Shown: positions 8,369 through 17,481 of the stretch, one piece after another
Position numbering within the stretch: position 1 is the stretch's first letter
How the letters are laid out: each line of letters starts with the position of its first letter
Program-made: the position numbers and the translations under genes
Assembly: GCA_964640955.1 (NCBI GenBank)
Contig: CAZXJI010000011.1
Span: forward strand, 58,694-122,693
Reading direction: 5' to 3'
DNA: 64,000 nucleotides
Source of the DNA: CAXXOK01 sp964640955
Lineage (GTDB): Bacteria; Bacillota; Clostridia; Christensenellales; Aristaeellaceae
The notes under the pieces: generated by a model
What the model was told of the DNA's origin: nothing
Database searches by the model: none
What the model saw: the letters and a program-made list of their open reading frames with translations, nothing else

Positions 8369-9622
8369 TTATCCGACGGCCGGCGGAGAATCATCCACCC
8401 AGTGTTCTTCCACTTCGTCGGACACTTTCCACAGCACCGTGCTCATCCACCATCTGCGGTGCAGGTTGTCCAATAGGCGCATCGTTTTAATCTCCTGCGT
8501 AGCGCAGTCCACCTCAACGGACCAGTTTTCGTCGCCCCTTGTGACCGTGAACTTCCACACGGGGTTGGGATCATCCCCGATGAAGCAGAACCTTGTGGTG
8601 CCCATAGGCGTTTCCACCCCCAGGGACGCCGCGGCGACGTCGTATGCCTGCTCCCGGGTGATCGCGCCTTCGGGGATGTCGGGATAGGTCGTTTGCAACA
8701 GGCAGAGGTACGCCTGGTTGTTGGTATCGGAGGCCAGCGCCGCGGAAGCCTTGAAGGCCCGCAGCGTGCTCTGGTCCCAATCCAGGTCCGAGCCATACAC
8801 TCGCCGGTAACTGTCCTGGATATCGGATACGGTCGAATCCGCCGCAATGCCCGGCCGCACCCAATCGTCCAGCACGGTGCCGTCGTCCCGCAGGTATACC
8901 CAGTATTCCCCGCCCTCCAGATACTTCGGCGAAAAGGTGACGGACCAGAACAGGCCGGTGTATTCGTCGTCCGGGCCGCCGTTGACATACTGGGTGCAGG
9001 TCTCGTATTTCGCCGGATCGGAAAGCGGAAGATCGGCTACGTAGGTGGCATGGATGTAATCGACAGCGGCCCGGATGATTGGCTCCTTTGCGGCTTCGCC
9101 CGTTTCGGGCATGGCTTTTTCCGGCTCGTCGATGAAGCCGATGGCCACGCAGACGTCGTCAAACCATTTTTGCTCTTCCAGCGTCCAGGCGGCCGGGTTC
9201 TCGCCGAATTCCGCTTTGGCCATCGCCATCAGCATCTCTTCTTTAAAATACCCTTCTCCCTGATCCAGCGCCCGCTGAATTTGATCCTTCGTCTGCCGGG
9301 AAAGCTCGATTCCGTTTTCCTCGGCCAGTTCTACCAACAGGTTGGTGTCCTCCGCCGTGTAGGCTTCCCCCTCGTATTTGTTCGCCATGGGAACGGCCTC
9401 TTCTTCCACAATCTGCCGCATGGACAGCAGCACCGCCGCCGCCGCGCCCGCTGCGAGCAGCACCAGCACGATGGCCAGCACCAGGCCGACGGACAGCTTC
9501 TTTTTCACCTTCACCCCGCTGTGGATGGCGGCCAGCACCTTGTACTGCACGGAGGGGCGTTCGTTAAGATCGACAAAGTAATGATCGATGGCGGTGCGAA
9601 GGGTGGGCGAATGGTTATTCAT
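8369..9622 (-). CDS. putative membrane anti-sigma factor with PepSY-like C-terminus
   Basis: A 417-residue single-pass membrane protein encoded directly after the ECF sigma gene. The start codon overlaps the sigma stop by eight bases, so the two are translationally coupled. A short cytoplasmic N-terminus (about 40 residues, HYFVDLNERPSVQ) would hold the sigma factor, followed by a membrane helix (about 44-66) and an extracytoplasmic part. The last ~200 residues hold two segments resembling PepSY/YPEB units (EGAITREQAYDVAAASLGV and a following WKFTVTRGDENW-like strand). No zinc-binding HxxxCxxC motif is present, so it is not a ZAS-type anti-sigma factor. The role is inferred from position and topology. 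Confidence 0.82.
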   Translation of the reverse strand: MNNHSPTLRTAIDHYFVDLNERPSVQYKVLAAIHSGVKVKKKLSVGLVLAIVLVLLAAGAAAAVLLSMRQIVEEEAVPMANKYEGEAYTAEDTNLLVELAEENGIELSRQTKDQIQRALDQGEGYFKEEMLMAMAKAEFGENPAAWTLEEQKWFDDVCVAIGFIDEPEKAMPETGEAAKEPIIRAAVDYIHATYVADLPLSDPAKYETCTQYVNGGPDDEYTGLFWSVTFSPKYLEGGEYWVYLRDDGTVLDDWVRPGIAADSTVSDIQDSYRRVYGSDLDWDQSTLRAFKASAALASDTNNQAYLCLLQTTYPDIPEGAITREQAYDVAAASLGVETPMGTTRFCFIGDDPNPVWKFTVTRGDENWSVEVDCATQEIKTMRLLDNLHRRWWMSTVLWKVSDEVEEHWVDDSPPAVG

Positions 9623-10124
9623 ACGGTTCTTCTCCTTTCAAAGCAAAATACAGGTTGCTCCGCGCCTTTTTAAGCCGCTTGGAAACCGCCGGACCGGAAA
9701 TTCCCAACACCAGAGCGATTTCCCGGAGGGTCAGCCCCTGATAGTAATACAGCAGCACAACCTCCCGATACCGCGGCTTTAAACGCATAACTTCCTCCGT
9801 GATCATAATGCTGTCGGGATCAACGAGGGGTGCGGGCAAAGGAAGCTGCTCCACCGCGGCGCGACGCTCAACGAAGCGAAACCAGCCGTTGCGGCGCATA
9901 TTTTTGCAGGTGTTTACGGCGATCCGCGTAAGCCAGGTCTTTTCGGAACAATTTCCGCGGAAGCCGGGCAGCGCCCGGTAGGCTTTGAGAAACGTTTCCT
10001 GCACCGCGTCTTCGGCCAAAGAGCGATCTTTCAGATACACGCAGCACATGCGCAGCAGGTCTTTTTCATATTGCCCCATCAGGTGGATCAGCCGGTCTTC
10101 CAGGGTTTTGTCGGGATCACCCAT
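9615..10124 (-). CDS. ECF-type RNA polymerase sigma factor
   Basis: A 169-residue sigma-70 family protein of the extracytoplasmic-function group. Region 2 is clear (LIHLMGQYEKDLLRMCCVYL, then DAVQETFLKAY and TWLTRIAVNTCKN). Region 4 ends the protein as a helix-turn-helix (LREIALVLGISGPAVSKRL). Regions 1.1 and 3 are absent, as expected for ECF proteins. It directs polymerase to a small regulon, probably including its own promoter, and is controlled by the coupled membrane protein downstream. AGGAGGTG precedes the ATG. Confidence 0.96.
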   Translation of the reverse strand: MGDPDKTLEDRLIHLMGQYEKDLLRMCCVYLKDRSLAEDAVQETFLKAYRALPGFRGNCSEKTWLTRIAVNTCKNMRRNGWFRFVERRAAVEQLPLPAPLVDPDSIMITEEVMRLKPRYREVVLLYYYQGLTLREIALVLGISGPAVSKRLKKARSNLYFALKGEEPYE

Positions 10125-10145
10125 CCGCGTTTCACCTCCTTACCC

Positions 10146-10177
10146 TATTAGACACGGCTTTGGGGGAATTGTTAACC
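10146..10177 (-). promoter_or_regulatory. candidate autoregulated ECF promoter
   Basis: Read on the minus strand, GGTTAAC lies upstream of CGTGTCTAATA with a C/A-rich spacer. This resembles the AAC ... CGTC(T)AA layout of Clostridial ECF promoters. It lies 20-50 bases before the sigma start codon, where an autoregulatory promoter is expected. Confidence 0.45.
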
Positions 10178-10246
10178 GCCCGAAGAACAAAGGGCATTTC
10201 CGTGGCTATTGTCTGTTATATTTTCCCATATACCATTATACAGTAA

Positions 10247-10276
10247 GGGAGGAGCGCCGTTTTCGGCGCTCCTCCC
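10247..10276 (-). terminator. hairpin ending the GH20 operon
   Basis: A perfect 13-bp stem (GGGAGGAGCGCCG / CGGCGCTCCTCCC) with a four-base loop lies about 70 bases after the GH20 stop. The U tract on the minus strand is poor (TTACTG), so termination strength is uncertain. Confidence 0.6.
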
Positions 10277-10348
10277 GAGCCTGGCGCAACGGACACCCTT
10301 TACGGAATTTCCGCTAAAAACGCCGGTCTTGACGACCAACGTACCCGC

Positions 10349-12241
10349 TTATAAAGCCGATACGGTGGCGATATCACGGTACAGCGGGAAACTGGGCAGC
10401 GCTTCCTTTCCCGTGGGCACCGCGCCCGCGTGCGTAAGACGGGGCGCGGCTAATTCTTCCAGCGTTTCAATTTCCCCGCTCACGTAGGCGTTCACACGGT
10501 CCGCCGCGTATTGCAGACGGGCGGAAAGGCCGCCGTAGCGAATATCCTGGACTTCCCAGCCGAAAGGTTTATACCACCGCAGCCACGCCTCGCGGTGCAA
10601 CCGGTGCAGCGCGTCCAGCGCGGGCAGAATTTCCGCCGTGATCTGCCTTGCGGTGGCGGCGAGCGTTTCCCTGTCGCCCAGATCGTACGCCTGCTTCAGC
10701 CGAACGCCCAAATCCACCTTCAGGGACAGAAACCTCGCCAGCGCTTCAGCCAGTTGAAGCGCATCCGTCGCTTCGGCCGGCCCGCCGCCGCTTGCCAACT
10801 GCGAAGCCTTCCCGCGATAATACGCCGCATAATTGCCCGTGGCGGCCTCCACGTCGAACAAGCCCAGCAAAGGATCCTGCCAGAGGAAATACTTCTGGGG
10901 GTTGGGCGCTTCCAGCCCGGTCAGCGAAAGGCCCGGCTGCAGTTCGTCAAAGCTGCCGAGCGCGGCGATCTGTTCGCTTGTCATTCCGGTGGCGAGCCGC
11001 GCCTGCAGGTCGGCAAGCCTGTCGCACCGATCCGCACGCTCCTCCCAGGCGCTCTCCGCAAACATCTGTATGCCGGGGAGTACCGCGCCTGGCATGCCTT
11101 CCCCCCCGTCGTCCCGCCACACGGTGGTGAAAACCTCATGGATGCCGGCGTCGCGGCAGGCGGCCAGCCCTGCCTGTACGCTGGCTTTCGATTTGATCAG
11201 ATTCGGCTGCATGCCCAGCCACGAACAAACTCCGCCCGCAAATATCGGCTGGATGCCCAGCTTCTGATGCTCGTGGATATAGCGGTCGTAGAAAAGCTGC
11301 GTGTTGTGATAATAGTCCCAGTATACCACCTGGTATTCCTTCGGGATCACGTCCGCCATGCGCTCCGGCAGAACGACGGTTTCGTCGTAATAGCCGTTGC
11401 CCCGAATGTTCACGCGGAAAAGCATGTCGCCCCACATCATGGGCGAAAGGCCGAGTTCCTTGCAGATCCCTTCAACGCGGCGCAGATGCTCCGTCATCAG
11501 GTCCACCTTGTCTCGGTACCCTTCCTGGTCCAGCCGGAGCCCGCGGCCCAGCCCGTGAGCTTCGTCCAGACCCAGGTGGATGCGACGGCTGCGAACGGGC
11601 GCGCTGGCCGCCGCGATCATCTCCCCGAGAAGGCGGTAGGTTTCTTCTTTCCCAACGTAGAGCGTGTCCTTATCGTCCTTCACCTCGTCGAACACCCGCC
11701 AGCGCAGCAGACGTTCCAGATGCGCCAGCGTCTGTATGCAGGGGATCAGCTCGATGCCCAGCCGATCGGCGTAATCATCGATCTCTTTCATTTCCCCGTA
11801 GCTGTACCCGCCCCGGTAATGGCCCAGCGCGGGAATCGCGGGGGAGGTATACGTGTCCTCGGTATACAGCATCAGGGTGTTGAGCCCCATCAACGCCATG
11901 CGCCGAAGAATCAGCTTCACCGTTTCCACCCTGGGCACGGAATTGCGCGAGCAATCGTACATTACGCCTCTTGTGACAAACGGGGTCCGCTGCTCAAAAA
12001 AACAGGTATCCATGCCGTTTTGCACGGCGGAGGCCAGCAAGCACAGCGCGCGCGTCGCCTCCGACCGCCCGGCGGCCAGCAGCACGGCCTCCCCGTCCCT
12101 CAGCCGGACGGAGAAACCTTCCTCGGCGGGATACATGCGCAGGGTAAGGCCTTCCAGATAGGGCGATAACAACGGTTCAATTTCCTTCACGGCTTTTCGG
12201 ACGGGGTCTTGCATCATCAGGTCGGTCATTGACAGTTCCAT
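10349..12241 (-). CDS. intracellular GH20 family glycosidase (beta-N-acetylhexosaminidase type)
   Basis: A 630-residue cytoplasmic enzyme without a signal peptide. The TIM barrel begins at RGVMYDCSRN (91-100), and the catalytic Asp-Glu pair sits in HLGLDEAHGLG (Asp226-Glu227), the form found in the hexosaminidase-D-like branch of GH20. Family members remove terminal GlcNAc or GalNAc by substrate-assisted catalysis. The last ~250 residues are helical and of unknown role. It is the last gene of a long operon with two binding proteins and four permeases, so it probably hydrolyses imported aminosugar oligosaccharides. CGGAGG lies upstream of the ATG. Exact substrate unknown. Confidence 0.9.
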   Translation of the reverse strand: MELSMTDLMMQDPVRKAVKEIEPLLSPYLEGLTLRMYPAEEGFSVRLRDGEAVLLAAGRSEATRALCLLASAVQNGMDTCFFEQRTPFVTRGVMYDCSRNSVPRVETVKLILRRMALMGLNTLMLYTEDTYTSPAIPALGHYRGGYSYGEMKEIDDYADRLGIELIPCIQTLAHLERLLRWRVFDEVKDDKDTLYVGKEETYRLLGEMIAAASAPVRSRRIHLGLDEAHGLGRGLRLDQEGYRDKVDLMTEHLRRVEGICKELGLSPMMWGDMLFRVNIRGNGYYDETVVLPERMADVIPKEYQVVYWDYYHNTQLFYDRYIHEHQKLGIQPIFAGGVCSWLGMQPNLIKSKASVQAGLAACRDAGIHEVFTTVWRDDGGEGMPGAVLPGIQMFAESAWEERADRCDRLADLQARLATGMTSEQIAALGSFDELQPGLSLTGLEAPNPQKYFLWQDPLLGLFDVEAATGNYAAYYRGKASQLASGGGPAEATDALQLAEALARFLSLKVDLGVRLKQAYDLGDRETLAATARQITAEILPALDALHRLHREAWLRWYKPFGWEVQDIRYGGLSARLQYAADRVNAYVSGEIETLEELAAPRLTHAGAVPTGKEALPSFPLYRDIATVSAL

Positions 12242-12402
12242 GTATTTTCTCCTCCGGTAAGCTTAATATGGATAGTCCGGCCCTTTGGGCCAACCGTATT
12301 CGGAAAGGGATTTCCGGGAGCCGTAAGGGTGTACGGCGCAGCCTGCATCCTTCGCTTGTCCGCCCTCCGCCCGTTTCATTCCGTTTTGCCCCGCGCCGCC
12401 GG

Positions 12403-13377
12403 TTACCCCACCATTCCCGTGCGTTCGATGCTGCGGATGAACACCTTTTGGAGGCAGGCGAACAGCACGATCAGCGGAAGGATGACCAGCAATACGCCGG
12501 TGGACTTCATAATGGCGAAGTAGCCGATGTCGCTGGCGGCGGCGGACATGTCCACATGGATTTGCGAGAACTGCAAATCCATGGAAAGCAGCGCCTTGGC
12601 CATGGTCGGAAGGTTGGAATAGAACAGGAAAGCGTACATGTTGTCGTTCCACAGCCATACGAATGCGAATAGGAAGATGGTAGTGAAAATGGGCAACGCC
12701 GCCGGAAGCATGATGGAGAAGAACACCCGGCGGTGGGAAGCCCCATCGATGGAAGCCGCCTCGTCGATTGCGCCGGGAAAACCGCGGAAGAACTGACGCG
12801 CCAGAAAGATATACAAGCCGCTGCGCGGTCCCGTAGCGGTGAGCGAGATGAGCAGGAAGGGTGTCACGCTCTCCGTGAGCCGCAGGCCCTTGCCCCCGTT
12901 CACCAGCGAGATCAGCCCGAAGGGGTCGAAATTCTGAAAGTTTAGGTACAGCGGCGTCAGAATGATCTGCGGGGGAATGACCATCATCACGATCACCAGC
13001 GCGAACAGCGGCCCCCTGAATTTGAACTGGAACCGGGCAAAACCGTAACCCGTCAGCACGCAGGCGAACGCCTGACAGGCGGCGCTTAAAAAGCAGATGC
13101 CGGAGGTGGACAGGAGCGCGCGGCCGTAATTCATCAACTGCATTGCTTCGGGATAGTTCATCCACGTGAAATGCTTGGGAATGCTCTGCACGGTTTTGTC
13201 GTATAGGTCCACCTGCTCCATAAAGGACATGGAGAGCTTGGTGAACAGCGGATAGAGAATCATAAAGCAGATCCCGACCACAAAGGCTGTGCGGCCCAGC
13301 CATACAAACCCTTTTACCACACGCCGCCTAAGCCTGGCGGCGTTAAACGCGCGGCGAACCGGCCGAGCATCATTCAT
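12403..13377 (-). CDS. carbohydrate ABC transporter permease (MalG type)
   Basis: A 324-residue permease with six predicted membrane helices and the cytoplasmic EAA loop (EAASIDGAS, with the conserved Pro eleven residues on) that contacts the ATPase. It belongs to the CUT1 family. Its start overlaps the stop of the MalF-type partner by eight bases. The last residues are RSIERTGMVG. No ATPase is encoded anywhere in this operon, so a shared MsmX/UgpC-type ATPase encoded elsewhere must energise it. Confidence 0.95.
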   Translation of the reverse strand: MNDARPVRRAFNAARLRRRVVKGFVWLGRTAFVVGICFMILYPLFTKLSMSFMEQVDLYDKTVQSIPKHFTWMNYPEAMQLMNYGRALLSTSGICFLSAACQAFACVLTGYGFARFQFKFRGPLFALVIVMMVIPPQIILTPLYLNFQNFDPFGLISLVNGGKGLRLTESVTPFLLISLTATGPRSGLYIFLARQFFRGFPGAIDEAASIDGASHRRVFFSIMLPAALPIFTTIFLFAFVWLWNDNMYAFLFYSNLPTMAKALLSMDLQFSQIHVDMSAAASDIGYFAIMKSTGVLLVILPLIVLFACLQKVFIRSIERTGMVG

Positions 13378-14275
13378 GATAGAACACCCGCCTTCCTGCG
13401 AATAACAGCACCAACGCCAGAAGCACCAGGAGGATCAGAAAGTAAATCCAGGCGATGGCCAGTCCATATCCGAAATCCGAGAAGGAAACCACATACCCGC
13501 GGATAAAGCTGACCACCTCGTTGCTCATGTTGGTCAGCGAATCGATGATGGTGTAGACCATGTTCAAAAGAAGATAGGGTCCCAGCATCGGAAAGGTGAT
13601 TTTCCAGAAATTTTCCCACAGGGTCGCGCCTTCGATGTTGCTGGCTTCGTAAAGCGCGGGGGAAATGGTGTGCAGGCCGGACAGAAAAATCAGAATCTGG
13701 ATGCCCGAGGCCGTGATGATGTTGTACAGTCGTGAAATCACGTCGGAAAGAAAAGCCGTGAGGAAGGACGGCAGATTGCTGCCCATCAGATTGAGCAGGA
13801 AGGCCATGGCGGTGGTACGCTCCTTAAGGCCGTCGGAAGTGGCCGCCACGCTGCGGTTCATCATCATTGTATAGACGATGTTGCCGCTTTCCATGGTGGC
13901 AATCACGCCGGTGGACACGATCACCGGGAGGAAAAACAGCACGCGGGCCAGCGTCCGCCCCCGGAACTCCTGCGCCAGCAGAATGGCCGAAAACAGGCTG
14001 AATACCATGATGAACGGAAGGTCCACCAGCATTTGCAGCAGTGAATTCGCGAGCACTACCCGGTATTCCGGGTCCACGGTGAACGCCTTGACATAGTTAT
14101 ACAAACCGATGGACGTCAGGGTATAACCCCCGTTTTGCAATTGCACGTCGCTCAGGCTGAACACCACCGATTGCACGATGGGCAACAGCATGAACAGGGT
14201 AAACCCAATCATGAAAGGCGCCACGTAAAAGTACCCCGCGCGGTTGCGCCGCTTCGTCAGCTTCCCGCTCCGCAT
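13370..14275 (-). CDS. carbohydrate ABC transporter permease (MalF type)
   Basis: A 301-residue CUT1 permease with six helices and an EAA loop (EASNIEGAT). The ATG at 14275 is chosen because AAAGGAGGCGG lies directly upstream at the right distance. A longer frame to 14338 would run deep into the upstream gene. With this start it overlaps the DUF5696 gene by 19 bases. It pairs with the MalG-type permease downstream. This pair sits next to the DUF5696/YIP1/NHL trio, the second pair next to the binding proteins. Confidence 0.93.
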   Translation of the reverse strand: MRSGKLTKRRNRAGYFYVAPFMIGFTLFMLLPIVQSVVFSLSDVQLQNGGYTLTSIGLYNYVKAFTVDPEYRVVLANSLLQMLVDLPFIMVFSLFSAILLAQEFRGRTLARVLFFLPVIVSTGVIATMESGNIVYTMMMNRSVAATSDGLKERTTAMAFLLNLMGSNLPSFLTAFLSDVISRLYNIITASGIQILIFLSGLHTISPALYEASNIEGATLWENFWKITFPMLGPYLLLNMVYTIIDSLTNMSNEVVSFIRGYVVSFSDFGYGLAIAWIYFLILLVLLALVLLFAGRRVFYHE

Positions 14276-16860
14276 ACGTCCGCCTCCTTTCGGTAAAGGC
14301 CGCTTTTCGCGGGCAGAAGGAAGCTTTCGCCATACCAATCCACCCGCGTGTCCTGCGCTGCGTAATTAACATACACTGCGCCGCCGCCCTCGTACCCCGT
14401 TCGGGTCACGTCGCCCCGGCGCTCGTGGCTTACGATCTCCAATCCGTATACCGGTTCGAGTACGGCCGCCGCCTCCCGATAGACCGAAGCCGCTTCCTGC
14501 AGGTTTGCGTCGATATTGGAGGCGTACAGACCGTCGAAATCCGTATACTTCACCGCCTCGGCATCCGTCGCGAAAGCCGACAGATACAGCCCGGAGCCCG
14601 TCTCCATCAGCCGGAGCAGATAGGTTTGCGGGTCGTCCTGATAACACAGGTCGCTCGCCGCACAGGCCACATGGCCGGAAAGGACCATCTGCAACAACGG
14701 CACCTCCTCGGTGATCAGCGGATGCGGAGAAGCTTCCACGGGCAGGTCGTATGCGAGGGTGAGGTACGGCAGCAGGTAGCTGTTCGCTCCCTCCGACAGG
14801 AACGAAACACCCGCGGATTTTTCCGCTCCGATCAGGGCCGCAACGCGCGCTTTCATTGCTTCGCGGGTGGTAAAACGGTCGCGGCTCTGATCGCTGTACA
14901 ATTCCTGCCCCAAGGTCGTAAGCGCGAAAGCGTCCACAGCCGACTTCTCCGCACTCGCCAGAAAAGAGCGGACCGTATCTTCCAGCGAGTCCGCGTTCAT
15001 CAGGTAGGCGGAAAGGCCTTCTTTGTCCTGGTACATCGTGGAAAGGGTGTATTCCGGCTTGTAGGCAATGGCGGAGGTGAGCAGACGCGCCGTGTCCCGG
15101 TTGGTGGTAAAGCCGTCCAGCCACCGGTCCCGAAGCACGTTCTGACCGGAAAACGCCAGAGCGAGCGTTATGCCGTGCGCCTTGAGTTCCTCTCGAAGCT
15201 TTGCGAACCCCCGATCTCCGCCCAGCTTCCCTTCCGGGGAGAAGGTGTTCTCCCGCCCGTTGCGAAGCCCTCCCGCGGATGCGCCCGCCGCGACGAGCGT
15301 AATCGCGGAGGCTCCGGAAGCTTCCTGCACTTTCTCGGCGATCTGCGCCATCTGCGGGAACGTCGTCAGCGCCAGCACGGTATCGACCGGAACGCCCAGG
15401 ACCAGTTTCGTTTCGTCGATGGCGCCCACGGCCTTTATCACCAGCGGCAGCGCCTGCGTGACGGCTTCGCCCGCCGGCAGCTCGCCGTCGGCCAGCAGTT
15501 CCGAACGGATGGCTGCGGCCATCTGGCTGTAGGTGGCCGTTTCGCCGGGCAGAAAACGATAGGCGACGGTCAGGGTTTCTCCGTTGGCCTTTTCCTGGAA
15601 GATCGTCACGCGGTTTTCCGGTTTGGCATCCAACGAATACTGCGTGCTTTCCTCAAGCAGGAACTTAAACGTACAGTAGCCCGGGCTTCCGCTTTCCCGG
15701 GGCGCGTCTGCTACGACGGAGGCATAGCTGGTGCCGCCCAACGCCACCGCCGTCAACGCTCCCGTGCCCTGGTGGATACCCAGCGCGGGCAGGTACACGC
15801 GGCTCTCCTCCGCCGCCACGTCCGTAACCAGGTTGGCATTGTCACGCCCGTAAACCCGGCATTCGTAGACGGGATATGCGTCGTCCCGCGGGGAGGAGAA
15901 GTCGATCAGCGCACCCATGCCGTCCGGGACCAGGGCGAAGCCTTCGCCCGCGGCAGCGGGCGAACCGAAGTAGGGCAGCACCGTCACGTCCGTCACGCTG
16001 GCTCCGCCGCTCACGGCGATTTCACCGGCGGGTACCTCCACAGTAAGCCCCGTGTCCGTAAGGGCGTAACATATACGGATGCTAACGTGCATCTGCTCTT
16101 CCGTCTCCGCCGTATAGCCCGCTTCCGCTTCGTCCAGACGCTTTTGCTCCAGCGTATAGCCCGCCGCCGTCAGCGTCGCTTCCGCCTTTTTTAGTTCCAA
16201 CGACGAGGCGTTGCTTTTGAGCACGTATAAATCCGTCGTTTCAAGGCTGGGCAGACGTTGCAAAAGCGTCTGCCTCTGCTGGAGACTGGTGATGGAGGAA
16301 AGGGACACCTTCGAGTACAGGAGCTTTACGAACGTAGCCCCGCTTACGCCCGCAAGCATGGGCAGAATGGTTTGCTCAAAGGTTTCGACCTTCACCGCGG
16401 CCGGTACGGCATACTCTTTTTCTGTTTTGCCGAAAACGTAAGTCACGTTCAGTCCGTTATCCGTCGTTTCCCCCTTGTACTGCCCGTAGGCCACGGCCTG
16501 GGTGTTGCTGTCCCACGTATAACGCACTCCTTTTGAGCTGTACACCGTTAGTATCAGCTGCGCGCCCTGCGCCCCCGAGGGGGAGTTTTCGGGGTTGGAG
16601 CGGTACACCACGCCGCTTGACACATCCTCCACCGCCGTTTCCGCAGTAAGCGGATTATAATACAGGCGCAGCCGGCCGTTATCCGCGGCGACTTGAAAAT
16701 CCGCGAGTCCCTCGCCTCCCGTAACGGATTTCTCCACGCCCGCCTGAAATTCCGTGAGTGTGGCTGTGTCGAAGGAAAGGAAAGCGGAATCCTGCGTGGC
16801 ACAGCCGTTGAAGACGAACAACCCAAGTATGCACAGGCAGAGAAGACACTTCTTTTTCAT
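14257..16860 (-). CDS. DUF5696 lipoprotein
   Basis: An 867-residue exported protein with a lipoprotein-like signal (hydrophobic stretch ending VFNGC, Cys20). It matches the DUF5696 family, large proteins found in Paenibacillus and Clostridia beside YIP1 proteins and CUT1 permeases. The central part resembles a glycosidase-like beta-sandwich plus barrel (for example GFALVPDGMGALIDF near residue 305 and a TIM-like second half), but no catalytic residues can be named. It sits between the YIP1 gene (four-base gap) and the MalF-type permease (overlap). A role as cell-surface glycan-binding or glycan-cleaving partner of the transporter is an inference. Confidence 0.88.
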   Translation of the reverse strand: MKKKCLLCLCILGLFVFNGCATQDSAFLSFDTATLTEFQAGVEKSVTGGEGLADFQVAADNGRLRLYYNPLTAETAVEDVSSGVVYRSNPENSPSGAQGAQLILTVYSSKGVRYTWDSNTQAVAYGQYKGETTDNGLNVTYVFGKTEKEYAVPAAVKVETFEQTILPMLAGVSGATFVKLLYSKVSLSSITSLQQRQTLLQRLPSLETTDLYVLKSNASSLELKKAEATLTAAGYTLEQKRLDEAEAGYTAETEEQMHVSIRICYALTDTGLTVEVPAGEIAVSGGASVTDVTVLPYFGSPAAAGEGFALVPDGMGALIDFSSPRDDAYPVYECRVYGRDNANLVTDVAAEESRVYLPALGIHQGTGALTAVALGGTSYASVVADAPRESGSPGYCTFKFLLEESTQYSLDAKPENRVTIFQEKANGETLTVAYRFLPGETATYSQMAAAIRSELLADGELPAGEAVTQALPLVIKAVGAIDETKLVLGVPVDTVLALTTFPQMAQIAEKVQEASGASAITLVAAGASAGGLRNGRENTFSPEGKLGGDRGFAKLREELKAHGITLALAFSGQNVLRDRWLDGFTTNRDTARLLTSAIAYKPEYTLSTMYQDKEGLSAYLMNADSLEDTVRSFLASAEKSAVDAFALTTLGQELYSDQSRDRFTTREAMKARVAALIGAEKSAGVSFLSEGANSYLLPYLTLAYDLPVEASPHPLITEEVPLLQMVLSGHVACAASDLCYQDDPQTYLLRLMETGSGLYLSAFATDAEAVKYTDFDGLYASNIDANLQEAASVYREAAAVLEPVYGLEIVSHERRGDVTRTGYEGGGAVYVNYAAQDTRVDWYGESFLLPAKSGLYRKEADVCGAGS

Positions 16861-16863
16861 CGG

Positions 16864-17481
16864 TCACAACCTCAGTTTCATTTCGCTGATCAGGCTGGAA
16901 AGATAAGACACCATCTGGTCCGCGATGCTGGCCAGCAAAATCATCACAAACAGCATGAGCGCCATAAAAACCAGCGTCAGCACCAGGATGGCCACCGTTT
17001 TCCCCGCCGTGTACTGATGCATCACCGCAAGGCCCGCAAACAGCAGAAACCCGCTCCACAACGCGCCCGCCCATTCCAGCGCGGTGATGATAAAGCTTTC
17101 GTCGGGAATCAGCGCGTGGCTCAGCAGGGTGGCTGTGAGCGCGGAGAGCATATAGGGCAAAAGGGCGTATCCGCAGGCCGTGAAAATCTCCCGCATGGTG
17201 CCTTCGCCGTCCAGTATGGTGGACACGGCCCAGTTGCCCAGTACGAACAGGAAAAAGGACAGCCCCATGCCGCCCAGTTCGCGCAGCAGGTTGAATTCCC
17301 GAGGGTTGAAGGTGGAAAAGGCGGGGCCCGTGTAGATCATGCAAATCAGGTGCGCCGCCGCCGCGCAGACAACCAGCGCCCACGCCATGCCCACGCCGCC
17401 TTTTTTTTCATACTTCAGCTCTCCGAAGCCGTAAAACGGGCGCGCCATCACGAGGAACGCCCCGCGTATCGCCTCCCTCAC
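16864..17481 (-). CDS. YIP1 family membrane protein
   Basis: A 205-residue protein with about five membrane helices and the Yip1-domain pattern: a conserved cytoplasmic GEGTMREIFTACGYALLPY segment between helices, then tightly spaced hydrophobic helices. The start is taken as GTG 17481, which overlaps the stop of the NHL gene in a GTGA junction and has AAGGAAGG ten bases upstream; the frame extends to 17571 but has no SD there. YIP1 proteins in bacteria are uncharacterised. Its fixed position between NHL and DUF5696 genes suggests the three form a unit with the transporter. Confidence 0.88.
   Translation of the reverse strand: MREAIRGAFLVMARPFYGFGELKYEKKGGVGMAWALVVCAAAAHLICMIYTGPAFSTFNPREFNLLRELGGMGLSFFLFVLGNWAVSTILDGEGTMREIFTACGYALLPYMLSALTATLLSHALIPDESFIITALEWAGALWSGFLLFAGLAVMHQYTAGKTVAILVLTLVFMALMLFVMILLASIADQMVSYLSSLISEMKLRL

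Noticed and set aside
8693..9673. 326-codon forward frame opposite the anti-sigma gene
   Set aside because: It is antisense to a gene with clear signals. Its His-, Gln- and Arg-rich composition is typical of reversed GC-rich coding DNA.
10511..12169. 552-codon forward frame opposite the GH20 gene
   Set aside because: Antisense to GH20 with its catalytic Asp-Glu pair intact. It has no start signal or domains.
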